NCBI GenBank assembly: GCA_009774895.1
Contig: VSOO01000031.1
Coordinates: forward strand, 1-11,804
Direction: 5' to 3'
Origin: Alistipes sp.
Lineage (GTDB): Bacteria > Bacteroidota > Bacteroidia > Bacteroidales > Rikenellaceae
Length of the DNA stretch: 11,804 bases
The notes under the pieces were generated by a model that saw only the letters and a list, made by a program, of their open reading frames with translations, was not told where the DNA came from and ran no database searches. Positions within the stretch are counted from its first letter, which is position 1. Each line of letters starts with the position of its first letter. Positions 1 to 10,396 of the stretch are shown piece by piece. The position numbers and the translations under genes are program-made.

Positions 1-134
1 GGGCTGCTGCCCGAGGAGCTGCGCGAGCCGGACACCGACGTGCTCAACGGCATCGCGTGGGACGAAGCCACGGGCCGCATCTTCGTGACGGGCAAGCGGT
101 GGTGCCGCATTTACGAAATCGAAACAGTGAAGAA

Positions 135-138
<4 letters not shown>
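1..138 (+). CDS. Glutaminyl-peptide cyclotransferase, C-terminal end (partial)
   Basis: Only the last 45 codons and the stop are present; the gene begins before the window. The visible protein carries the segment VLNGIAWDEATGRIFVTGK followed by RWCRIYEIE. This matches, from memory, the conserved C-terminal end of the glutamine cyclotransferase family (Pfam GlutCyc, PF05096), where N-G-I-A, R-I-F-V-T-G-K and a final Y-E-I/V are hallmarks. Family members fold as a five-bladed beta-propeller. They convert N-terminal glutamine of peptides to pyroglutamate and are usually exported in Bacteroidota, but the signal peptide, if any, lies outside the window. The stop codon (136-138) overlaps the metH start in an ATGA, so this gene heads or belongs to the metH-metF-M20-rnr operon. 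The family call is fairly safe despite the short piece; the physiological substrate is unknown. Confidence 0.82.
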
Positions 139-3733
<3,595 letters not shown>

Positions 3734-3737
<4 letters not shown>

Positions 3738-4690
3738 ACGTCGTAGAACTCATACGCCGCGCCGCGGCGCACGGCACCACGCGCTTCGCGTTCGAGCTGC
3801 TGCCCCCGCTCAAGGGCGACAGCAAACGCAGCGTCTACGACGCCATCGACCCGCTGACGGACTTCGATCCGGCCTACATCAACGTGACCTACCACCGCGA
3901 GAGCCTCAAGCGCACGAAGCTGCCCGACGGCACGTTCGAGGAGCACGTCGTGCGGCGCCGTCCGGGCACGGTGGGCATCTCGGCCGCGATCCAGAAAAAA
4001 TACGGCATCGAGACCGTGCACCACCTGATCTGCGGCGGACTGTCGAAATACGACATCGAGGACGCGCTGATCGACATGGACTTCCTGGGGTTGCACAACG
4101 TGCTGGCGCTGAGGGGAGACAAGCGCAGGAACGAACCCCGCTTCGCACCCCACCCCCAGGGACACGCCCACGCCGCGGAACTCGTGCGCCAGATCGCCGA
4201 CATGAACCGCGGCCGCTTCGTGGACGGCGAGGCGGAGGTGTGCCACCGCACGCACTTCTCGATCGGCGTGGCGGGCTATCCCGAGACGCACGGCGAGGCC
4301 GCGAGCCCCGAGGAGGACCTGTGGCACCTGCGCGAGAAGGTCGAGGCCGGCGCCGAATACGTCGTCACGCAGATGTTCTTCGACAACGCCCGCTACTTCG
4401 ACTTCGTGCGCCGCTGCCGCGCGGCCGGCATCGACGTGCCGATCATCCCGGGCCTCAAGCCCCTGGCCACGCCGCAGCACCTCACGGTGCTGCCCGAGGT
4501 CTTCGGCGTGCACATCCCCGAGGCGCTGCGCCGCGAGGCCGAAGCCCGGCCCGACGCCGTGCGCGAGGTGGGCATCGAGTGGGCCGCAGCCCAGGCCCGA
4601 GAGCTGAAAGCCGCGGGCGTGCCGGTCATTCACTTCTACACGATGGGGCGCACCGACAACATCCGCCGCATCGCACAATCGGTCTTCTGA
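3734..4690 (+). CDS. metF: 5,10-methylenetetrahydrofolate reductase MetF
   Basis: This FAD-dependent TIM-barrel enzyme reduces 5,10-methylene- to 5-methyl-tetrahydrofolate, the methyl donor used by MetH next door. The 318-residue protein is slightly longer than E. coli MetF (296). Family signatures seen: FAFELLPP, whose Glu21 corresponds to catalytic Glu28 of E. coli; INVTYHRE at 49-56; HHLICGG at 96-102; LALRGD with Asp129, equivalent to E. coli Asp120, which acts in FAD and folate handling; and VTQMFFD followed later by IIPGLKP and IHFYTMGR. The ATG at 3734 overlaps the metH stop (ATGA), and the stop shares one base with the ATG of the next gene. The same frame stays open far upstream through metH, but this is a GC-bias artefact, not a fusion, since the homology starts at this ATG. 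No C-terminal regulatory domain of the eukaryotic kind is present. Confidence 0.97.
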
Positions 4691-5814
4691 TGGAAACACC
4701 CGCAACACCCCTCGACCCCGTGGCATTCCGCCGCCATCTGCACCGCAATCCGGAGCTCTCGTTCCGCGAAGAGGCCACCGCCGCGTTCATCGGCGAACAG
4801 CTGACGCGCGCCGGCATCGCCCACCGCCGCACTGCCGCCACGGGCGTGCTGGCCGCGATCGAGGGCCGCGGCGACCTGCGGCGCGCCGTGGTGCTGCGCG
4901 CCGACATCGACGCGCTGCCCATCGACGAGCGGGCCGACGTGGCGTGGCGGTCGCAGCATCCGGGCGTCATGCACGCCTGCGGCCACGACATGCACGCCGC
5001 CGTGCTCTACGGCGTGCTGCTGCGCCTGCAACGCAGCCGCGACTTCGAGGGCACGGTCTTCGGGCTCTTCCAGCCCGGCGAGGAGTGCAACCCGGGCGGA
5101 GCGTCGCTCGTGCTCGCGGAGGATCCCTTCGCCGGATACGACGTGCGGGCCGTCGTGGGCGAGCACGTGGAGCCGACGCTGGAGGTCGGCACCCTGGGGT
5201 TCCGCGCCGGCAAGTACATGGCGGCCAACGACGAGCTCCGCTTCCGCATCCGGGGCCGCGGGGGCCACGGCGCCCTGCGCGCGGAGCTCCGCGACCCGGT
5301 GGCGGCCGCGGCGGAGCTGGTCGGGGCGCTCCTGGCGCTGAACGACCCCGAGTGCGTGCTCTCGATCGGGCGCATCGAAGCCGCGGGGGCCACCAACGTC
5401 GTGCCCGACGAGGTTTCGCTGGAGGGCACGCTCCGGCTGTTCGACGAGGAGCGCCGCCGCAGGACCGAGGAGCGCATCGACGCCCTGGCGGCCGCGAACG
5501 ACCGCAGCCACGGCACCCGCACCGAGGTGCTGATCGACCGGGGCTATCCGTGCGTGGTGAACGACGCGCGGCTGACGGCCGCGGCCGCGGAGCTGGCCCG
5601 CGCACAGGGACTGGACGTCGCGATGCTCCCGCTGCGCACCACGGCCGAGGATTTCGGCCACTACTGCACGCGCTACCCGGCGCTATTCTACCGCCTGGGC
5701 GTGGGCACGGCCGCAGGCCGCACCCACACGGCGCATTTCGCCCCCGACGAGCGGGCGATCGACACGGGCATAGGCTTCATGCACGGCCTGGCCCTCAAAT
5801 TTCTTGAATCATGA
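4690..5814 (+). CDS. M20-family metallo-amidohydrolase (M20D type)
   Basis: A 374-residue member of the M20 peptidase family, closest in pattern to the amidohydrolase branch (M20D: hippurate hydrolase, N-acyl-amino-acid and IAA-amino-acid amidohydrolases). It begins with the typical FRRHLHRNPELSFREE. The two-metal centre is visible: HACGHDMH gives Cys97 and His99, QPGEE gives Glu131/Glu132 (general base and ligand), His159 lies in GEHVEP, and His349 in HTAHF supplies the last ligand. The central RGRGGHGA stretch belongs to the lid/dimerisation domain. It has no signal peptide, so it should be cytosolic and release amino acids from N-acyl conjugates or dipeptide-like compounds; the real substrate cannot be read from the sequence. 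ATG at 4690 shares one base with the metF stop (TGATG), and its stop overlaps the rnr start as ATGA. Family certain, exact activity open. Confidence 0.93.
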   Translation: METPATPLDPVAFRRHLHRNPELSFREEATAAFIGEQLTRAGIAHRRTAATGVLAAIEGRGDLRRAVVLRADIDALPIDERADVAWRSQHPGVMHACGHDMHAAVLYGVLLRLQRSRDFEGTVFGLFQPGEECNPGGASLVLAEDPFAGYDVRAVVGEHVEPTLEVGTLGFRAGKYMAANDELRFRIRGRGGHGALRAELRDPVAAAAELVGALLALNDPECVLSIGRIEAAGATNVVPDEVSLEGTLRLFDEERRRRTEERIDALAAANDRSHGTRTEVLIDRGYPCVVNDARLTAAAAELARAQGLDVAMLPLRTTAEDFGHYCTRYPALFYRLGVGTAAGRTHTAHFAPDERAIDTGIGFMHGLALKFLES

Positions 5815-8219
5815 CACGAAAAAAACAAAAGGACCCGGGAAACAGCCCGGACCGCAAACAACTCATAAGAAATCTGTTCCGCGACTACCCGAGCCACAAG
5901 TTCTCGCTCAAGCACCTGGCATCGGCCACGGGCGGCGCCTCGAAGGAGGGACGCCGCGCCACGGGCGAGGCCGTGGAGGCCCTCGTGGCCGAAGGGGTGC
6001 TCGAAGCCTGCGGACGCGAGAAGTACCGCCTCTCGCCCCGCAACCTGCCCCGCATGACGGGCACGGCGGAGATCGTATCGACCGGTGCGATCTTCGTCCG
6101 CATCGAGGGGCGCGAACAGGACGTGTTCGTCAATCCGCGCAACGCGCTCAACGCCCTCGACGGCGACACCGTGGAGGTGGTGCTCACCCGCACGGGCCGC
6201 AGCGGCGCCGACGAAGGCGAGATCGTGCGCATCGTGCGGCGCAGCGGCAAGCGCCTCGTGGGCGTGGCCGAGGTGACGGCGCACGCCGTGTTCGTGCGCT
6301 GCGACTCGCGCCGCATGCCGTGCGACGTCTTCGTGCCGCGCCGCGACTGTCCCGACGTGGAGGACGGCGACAAGGTGGTGATCCGCGTCGCGGATTGGGC
6401 CCCCGGCAGCAAGCACCCCACGGGCGAACTGGTGGAGGTGCTGGGCGCCGCGGGCGACAACGACACTGAGATGCACGCCATACTGGCCGAGTACGACCTG
6501 CCCCACCGTTTCGAGGAGGCCGTGGAGCGGGCCGCGGAGGCCATCGACGGCCGCATCGACCCCGAGGAGCTCGCCCGACGCCGCGACTTCCGCGCCGTGA
6601 CCACCTTCACGGTCGATCCGGCCGATGCGAAGGATTTCGACGACGCGCTCTCGATCCGCCGCCTCCGCGACGGAGTGTGGGAGGTGGGCGTGCACATCGC
6701 CGACGTGACGCACTACGTGCGTCCGCACTCGGTCATCGACGAGGAGGCCCGCGCACGCGGCACGTCGGTCTACCTGGTGGACCGCACGATCCCCATGCTG
6801 CCCGAGCGGCTCTCGAACGAGCTCTGCTCGCTGCGGCCCCACGAGGAGAGCCTCTGTTTCTCGGCCGTGTTCACCCTCAACGAGGACCTGGAGATCCTCG
6901 ACGAGTGGTTCGGCCGCACGGTGATCTACTCCGACCGCCGCTTCACCTACGCCGAGGCGCAGGAGGGCATCGAGACGGGCCGCGGCGACTATGCCGCGGA
7001 GTTGCAGACGCTCGACCGCCTGGCCCGCACGCTGCGCACGCGCCGCTTCCGCGACGGAGCCATCGGATTCGACCGCGAGGAGACGAAGTTCCTGCTCGAC
7101 GAAAAGGGCAAGCCCATAGGCATCTACGTCAAGGAGCAGACCGATGCCAACCGCATGATCGAGGAGTTCATGCTGCTGGCCAACCGCCGCGTGGCGGAGT
7201 TCTGCGCGCGGCGCAAAGTGCGCACGCGCAGCGTGCCGCGCACGATGGTCTTCCGCGTGCACGACACCCCGAGCGAGGAGAAACTCGACCGCTTCCGCAC
7301 GTTCATCCTCCGCTTCGGCCGCATTTTCAAGGCGTCGCGCGGCCGCGCCATAGCCCGCGAAATGAACAAGCTGCTCGCCGAGGTGAAGGGCACGAGCGAG
7401 GAGAACGTGGTTTCAACCATGGCCGTGCGGTCGATGGCCAAGGCGTTCTACACCACCGACAACATCGGCCACTACGGCCTGGCGTTCCCCTACTACACCC
7501 ACTTCACCTCGCCCATCCGCCGCTATCCCGACATGATGGTCCACCGCCTGCTGGCCCGCTACCTCGACGGCGGCAAGTCCGCCGACAGGGAGGAGCTCGA
7601 AAAGCTCTGCGCCCACGCCTCGGACCGCGAGATCGTGGCTTCGGAGGCCGAACGCGCCTCGATCAAGTACAAGATGGTCGAATTCATGAAGGAGCGCATC
7701 GGCGAGGAGTTCGACGGCACCGTTTCGGGCCTGACCGAGTGGGGCGTATACGTCGAGGTGAACGACACGCACATCGAGGGCATGTCGTTCCTGCGCGACA
7801 TCGAGGGCGACTATTTCCAGTTCGACGAGACGCGCTACGAAATCTACGGTCACCGCACCGGCCGCCGCCTGACGCTGGGCGACGCCGTGCGCATCCGCGT
7901 GAAGCGGGCCGACCTGCGCAAGCGCCAGCTCGACTTCGAACTGCTGCTCGACACGCCCGTCGAGCGCGTGGCGACGAAGCTCGCACGCGCCGCAGCCCCG
8001 GCCCCGGGCGTCACGGACGCGAAAGCCGGAAAGCGGCGTGCGAAGGGCGGCCGGGGAGCCGCATCCGGACGGGCGGCAGAGACCGGGAAGCCCGCCGCCG
8101 GCAGGAAACAGTCCGCCGGCAGGGAGACCGGAGCGAAGAAACAGGAGACCGTCAGGGAGTCCGGGGCGAAGAAACGGAAGACCGGCCGGAAAAAACGAAC
8201 GACAACGAAAAAACGATAG
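5811..8219 (+). CDS. rnr: Ribonuclease R
   Basis: RNase R is a processive 3'-to-5' exoribonuclease that degrades structured RNA and helps in rRNA and mRNA quality control. The 802 residues (E. coli 813) show an N-terminal winged-helix-like part (about 15-75), two cold-shock/OB domains (about 82-145 and 150-215), the RNB catalytic domain (about 250-580), and an S1 RNA-binding domain (about 629-710). The active-site loop TVDPADAKDFDDA supplies Asp269, Asp275, Asp277 and Asp278, spaced as in E. coli RNase R. The RNB signature YTHFTSPIRRYP lies at 562-573. The last ~79 residues (724-802) form a disordered, Lys/Arg/Gly/Ala-rich tail with short internal repeats, a feature typical in kind of RNase R but variable in sequence. 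ATG at 5811 overlaps the preceding stop (ATGA). The winged-helix and S1 domains favour RNase R over RNase II. Confidence 0.97.
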   Translation: MTRKKQKDPGNSPDRKQLIRNLFRDYPSHKFSLKHLASATGGASKEGRRATGEAVEALVAEGVLEACGREKYRLSPRNLPRMTGTAEIVSTGAIFVRIEGREQDVFVNPRNALNALDGDTVEVVLTRTGRSGADEGEIVRIVRRSGKRLVGVAEVTAHAVFVRCDSRRMPCDVFVPRRDCPDVEDGDKVVIRVADWAPGSKHPTGELVEVLGAAGDNDTEMHAILAEYDLPHRFEEAVERAAEAIDGRIDPEELARRRDFRAVTTFTVDPADAKDFDDALSIRRLRDGVWEVGVHIADVTHYVRPHSVIDEEARARGTSVYLVDRTIPMLPERLSNELCSLRPHEESLCFSAVFTLNEDLEILDEWFGRTVIYSDRRFTYAEAQEGIETGRGDYAAELQTLDRLARTLRTRRFRDGAIGFDREETKFLLDEKGKPIGIYVKEQTDANRMIEEFMLLANRRVAEFCARRKVRTRSVPRTMVFRVHDTPSEEKLDRFRTFILRFGRIFKASRGRAIAREMNKLLAEVKGTSEENVVSTMAVRSMAKAFYTTDNIGHYGLAFPYYTHFTSPIRRYPDMMVHRLLARYLDGGKSADREELEKLCAHASDREIVASEAERASIKYKMVEFMKERIGEEFDGTVSGLTEWGVYVEVNDTHIEGMSFLRDIEGDYFQFDETRYEIYGHRTGRRLTLGDAVRIRVKRADLRKRQLDFELLLDTPVERVATKLARAAAPAPGVTDAKAGKRRAKGGRGAASGRAAETGKPAAGRKQSAGRETGAKKQETVRESGAKKRKTGRKKRTTTKKR
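8095..8184 (+). repeat. Short tandem repeats inside the rnr 3' end
   Basis: Two 28-base copies, at 8124-8151 and 8157-8184, agree at 24 of 28 positions with a period of 33 bases (11 codons). They encode RETGAKKQETV and RESGAKKRKTG. Just upstream, the 11-base unit ccgccggcagg occurs at 8095-8105 and 8113-8123, a period of 18 bases (6 codons), giving AGRKQS and AGRETG. All periods are multiples of three, so the reading frame is kept. They build part of the basic RNase R tail. Confidence 0.75.
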
Positions 8220-8372
8220 TCCGGCTTTCCGGCGAGCGGGAAAAACCGCAGGCTCGGGGTGTCCGCATCCGCCCCCTCGGGCGCAGCAAAGCGGACACGG
8301 GACGCGGGATCCGCACGCCCCCGCGCCCGTCCGCCGGCACCGGAAAAGCTACGACCGAAGAACGAACCGAAG
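8220..8372 (+). other. rnr-mqnC spacer with a weak stem-loop
   Basis: This 153-base spacer separates rnr from mqnC. An 8-bp inverted repeat, gtgtccgc (8259-8266) and gcggacac (8291-8298), encloses a smaller gccc/gggc stem (8271-8274 with 8279-8282). No T-run follows, so it is not a convincing intrinsic terminator. I see no Bacteroidota-type promoter (TTTG at -33 with TAnnTTTG at -7). The simplest reading is transcription through from rnr into mqnC, perhaps with an RNA-processing or attenuating hairpin. An in-frame ATG at 8259 would extend mqnC by 38 codons, but that peptide is Arg/Pro/Ala-rich and unlike any MqnC start. Confidence 0.35.
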
Positions 8373-9473
8373 ATGAAAAACATACTGGACAAATGCCGCC
8401 GCCGCGAGGCGCTCACGCGCGAGGAGGCCTACCGGCTCTACGACGAGGCGCCGCTGCCCCTGCTGGCACGCACGGCCGACGAGGTGCGCCGAAGCGTGGT
8501 GCCCGACCCCGGCGTGGTGACGTGGCAGATCGACCGCAACGTGAACATCACCAACGTCTGCATCTCGGGCTGCCGCTTCTGCAACTTCCACTGCAAGCCC
8601 CTCCAGGAGGAGCGCGCCTACATCACCACCCTCGACGAATACCGCACGAAGATCGCCCGCACGCTCGAACTGGGCGGCGACCAGCTGCTGTTGCAGGGCG
8701 GTCTCCATCCGAAGCTGGACATCGGGTTCTACGAGCAGCTCTTCCGCGACCTGAAGGCGATCTGCCCCACGCTCAAGCTGCATGCGCTCGGCGCACCCGA
8801 AGTCGCGCACATCGCCCGCATCAGCGGCCTGAGCACCTGCGACACCCTGCGCCGCCTCATGGCCGCGGGGCTCGACTCGCTGCCGGGCGCGGGGGCCGAG
8901 ATTCTCGATCCCGAGGTGCGGCGCGCCCTCTCGCCCGCCAAACCCTCGGTCGAGGAGTGGCTGCGCGTCATGCACGAGGCACACGTGCTGAACCTGCCCA
9001 CGTCGGCCACCATGATGTACGGACACATAGAGACCCCGCACCAGCGCGTGGATCACCTGCTGCGCATCCGCGACCTCCAGGCGCAGTGTCCGCCGGGCCA
9101 CCACGGATTCATCGCCTTCATCCCCTGGATCTTCCGATCGACGGGCACCGAGCTGGAGCGGCAGGGCGTGGTGACGCGCTTCTCGCCGCTGGAGTACGTG
9201 CGCCTGATCGCCGTGAGCCGCCTCGTGCTGCACAACATCGACAACATACAGGCCTCGTGGCTCACCGTGGGCAAGCAGACGGCGCAGGTGGCGCTCCACA
9301 GCGGTGCCAACGACATGGGGTCGATCATGATCGAGGAGAATGTGGTCTCCTCGGCCGGCGCGCACAACCGCTTCGATGCCGCAGGCATCCAGCAGGCCAT
9401 ACGCGAGGCGGGATTCACGCCCCGGCTGCGCGACCAGTGTTACGAAATGCGCGAGTGGAACGGCGCGGTTTGA
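8373..9473 (+). CDS. mqnC: Cyclic dehypoxanthinyl futalosine synthase MqnC (radical SAM)
   Basis: MqnC is a radical SAM enzyme that cyclises dehypoxanthine futalosine in the futalosine route to menaquinone. The 366-residue protein binds its [4Fe-4S] cluster through Cys63-x3-Cys67-x2-Cys70 in VTWQIDRNVNITNVC-ISGCRFC. Further family marks are GGDQLLLQGGLHP, KLHALGAPEVAHIA, DSLPGAGAEIL, TSATMMYGHIET, NIQASWLTVGKQ and, near the end, GSIMIEENVVSSAGA. The last, with the GGDQ and PGAGAEIL segments, separates it from the paralogue MqnE and from CofH/CofG of F420 synthesis. ATG at 8373 is chosen because homology starts there; the frame is open upstream but encodes a non-conserved Arg/Pro-rich stretch. 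There is no strong Shine-Dalgarno, as is common in Bacteroidota. One oddity is an extra cysteine, Cys74, directly after the cluster motif. No other mqn gene lies in the window. Confidence 0.93.
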   Translation: MKNILDKCRRREALTREEAYRLYDEAPLPLLARTADEVRRSVVPDPGVVTWQIDRNVNITNVCISGCRFCNFHCKPLQEERAYITTLDEYRTKIARTLELGGDQLLLQGGLHPKLDIGFYEQLFRDLKAICPTLKLHALGAPEVAHIARISGLSTCDTLRRLMAAGLDSLPGAGAEILDPEVRRALSPAKPSVEEWLRVMHEAHVLNLPTSATMMYGHIETPHQRVDHLLRIRDLQAQCPPGHHGFIAFIPWIFRSTGTELERQGVVTRFSPLEYVRLIAVSRLVLHNIDNIQASWLTVGKQTAQVALHSGANDMGSIMIEENVVSSAGAHNRFDAAGIQQAIREAGFTPRLRDQCYEMREWNGAV

Positions 9474-9507
9474 TCTGCTGACGCCGCGCCCCCCCGCAGG
9501 AGGACGC

Positions 9508-9571
9508 AGCGACCGGCATGCGGCCAATCGCTTTCGCGGCGATTGCGGCGCATGCCGGTCGCTCGCTTTTT
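9508..9571 (+). terminator. Intrinsic terminator downstream of mqnC
   Basis: The arms 9508-9522 (agcgaccggcatgcg) and 9549-9563 pair perfectly over 15 bp. After a small 2x3 internal loop, caatcgc (9525-9531) pairs with gcgattg (9539-9545), closing on a 7-base loop. A run of five T follows at 9567-9571. It begins 34 bases after the mqnC stop. The T-run is only on the plus-strand side, so it ends the metH-rnr-mqnC unit rather than the convergent ATPase operon. Confidence 0.85.
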
Positions 9572-9855
9572 CAGCACGCGCAACAGCAGGCCAAAGCCGC
9601 CGCACGACGTCCGGAGCATCCGGCCGCATACCGGAATCGCTTGCGGGCGCAGCCTGCGGAGTACACGCCCGCGAAGCGACAAGCAAGCGGCGGCCTCCGC
9701 TGCAAGGAGGCTGCGGCCTGCAAAGGCTTCGCCGGAACCGCCCCTCAGCCCGCCGCGCACCCTGAAAGCCGCTCCGCCGCGAACCGCACCGGGACCCGCG
9801 CCGCCGAAGTTCCGCTCCGCGGCAGCCGCATGCCGCCACAGACTCCGCAGAACGA
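9572..9855. other. GC-rich intergenic stretch without a credible gene; possible dispersed repeat
   Basis: This 284-base stretch lies between two convergent terminators. Open frames cross it on both strands, but their translations are Arg/Ala/Pro-rich, match no family I know, and overrun the terminator and the ATPase K gene. It contains short structures: an imperfect inverted repeat at 9638-9649 and 9666-9678 (one base inserted), a gcctcc/ggaggc pair near 9693-9711, and gcggca/tgccgc at 9819-9836. The minus-strand translation resembles, from memory and unverified, short 'hypothetical proteins' called in Alistipes intergenic regions, so it may be a multi-copy intergenic element. No tRNA, rRNA or known ncRNA was recognised. 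Confidence 0.4.
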
Positions 9856-9892
9856 CATCGCCCCGGGACCCGCAACGGGTCCCGGGGCGATG
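9856..9892 (-). terminator. Likely terminator hairpin after the ATPase K gene
   Basis: A perfect 17-bp stem (9856-9872 with 9876-9892) with a 3-base loop (caa) has a core of ccccgggacccg paired with cgggtcccgggg. It starts 18 bases beyond the minus-strand stop of the subunit K gene, the right place for the end of the ATPase operon. On the minus strand the bases after the stem read TCGTTC, a poor U-tract, so it may stop or protect the transcript end less by the classic mechanism than through its very stable stem. Confidence 0.65.
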
Positions 9893-9910
9893 CACAGGCG
9901 GCGCCGGGGA

Positions 9911-10366
9911 TCAGATCGCCGACGAGATAAGGAACACGGCGGCCACCGTAAGGATGGCGTACAGCTCGGGGAAAGCCGCAAGAATCAGCGTCTTACCCAT
10001 CACGTCGTGGCCGTTGCCGATGGCAGCGATGCCGTTGGCGCACACCTTGGCCTGGTAGTACGACGAGAAGAGGCAGACCAGACCCGTGAGCACGCCGGCG
10101 CCGAAGATGGCGGCACCCTGGAGCAGCGTCATCGACTCGGTGAGGAAGCCCTTGATGATGAAGTAGCAGACGAAGCCGTAGAGGCCCTGCGAACCCGGAA
10201 TGGCCGACAGGATCATGTAGCTGCCGAAAGCGCCGCTGTTCTTCTTCATGGCGCCGACCGACGTCTGACCGGCGATCGAGGTGCCGATACAGCTCGCAAC
10301 GCCCGAAAGGCCCACCATCAATGCTACGCCCACGTAGCCCAGAATAATTGCAGTTGTTGTCTCCAT
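9911..10366 (-). CDS. atpK: V/A-type ATPase subunit K (membrane rotor ring, proteolipid)
   Basis: Subunit K forms the ring that carries ions across the membrane as the V/A-type ATPase rotates. The 151-residue protein has four hydrophobic helices in two hairpins, the duplicated (16-kDa-type) form of the c subunit. Hairpin one includes GSYMILSAIPGSQGLYGF; hairpin two includes YYQAKVCANGI and LILAAFPELYAIL, with the ion-carrying Glu134. Hairpin one has Gln60 at the matching place, so there is one carboxylate per duplicated subunit. Ser59, Gln60, Gln105 and Glu134 match the sodium ligands Thr64, Gln65, Gln110 and Glu139 of Enterococcus hirae NtpK with identical spacings (45 and 29 between the last three). 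Sodium coupling is therefore likely, though inferred. It follows subunit I after 30 bases and appears to be the last gene of its operon. The start ATG (10364-10366) fits the family's short N-terminus. Confidence 0.96.
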   Translation of the reverse strand: METTTAIILGYVGVALMVGLSGVASCIGTSIAGQTSVGAMKKNSGAFGSYMILSAIPGSQGLYGFVCYFIIKGFLTESMTLLQGAAIFGAGVLTGLVCLFSSYYQAKVCANGIAAIGNGHDVMGKTLILAAFPELYAILTVAAVFLISSAI

Positions 10367-10396
10367 AGTTCAGAAGTTTTTTTGGATTTTGTTTGA
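10367..10396 (-). promoter_or_regulatory. A-rich translation leader before the subunit K gene
   Basis: The 30 bases between the subunit I stop and the subunit K ATG read, on the minus strand, as an A-rich leader containing CAAACAAAATCC and a run of seven A. It stands out against the GC-rich surroundings. No GGAGG-like site is present. In Bacteroidota, A-rich, weakly structured leaders commonly support efficient initiation in place of a Shine-Dalgarno sequence. This would help make the rotor subunit in excess over subunit I, which the complex needs; that role is inference. Confidence 0.45.

Noticed and set aside
8259..8372. N-terminal extension of MqnC from ATG 8259
   Set aside because: The extra 38 residues are Arg/Pro/Ala-rich and unlike MqnC N-termini, and their DNA includes the spacer hairpin. 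ATG 8373 fits the family.
6677..9481. 934-codon plus-strand frame overlapping rnr and mqnC
   Set aside because: It lies out of frame across two well-supported genes, has Arg/Pro-rich composition and matches no family.
9440..9895. Minus-strand frame (151 codons) in the convergent intergenic region
   Set aside because: Low-complexity Arg/Gly/Ala composition; it starts inside the ATPase terminator hairpin and crosses the mqnC terminator. More likely a non-coding repeat read as protein.
9518..10396. 292-codon plus-strand frame across the intergenic region and antisense to subunit K
   Set aside because: It runs through a terminator hairpin and then antisense to a clear ATPase subunit K gene, and has no recognisable domain.
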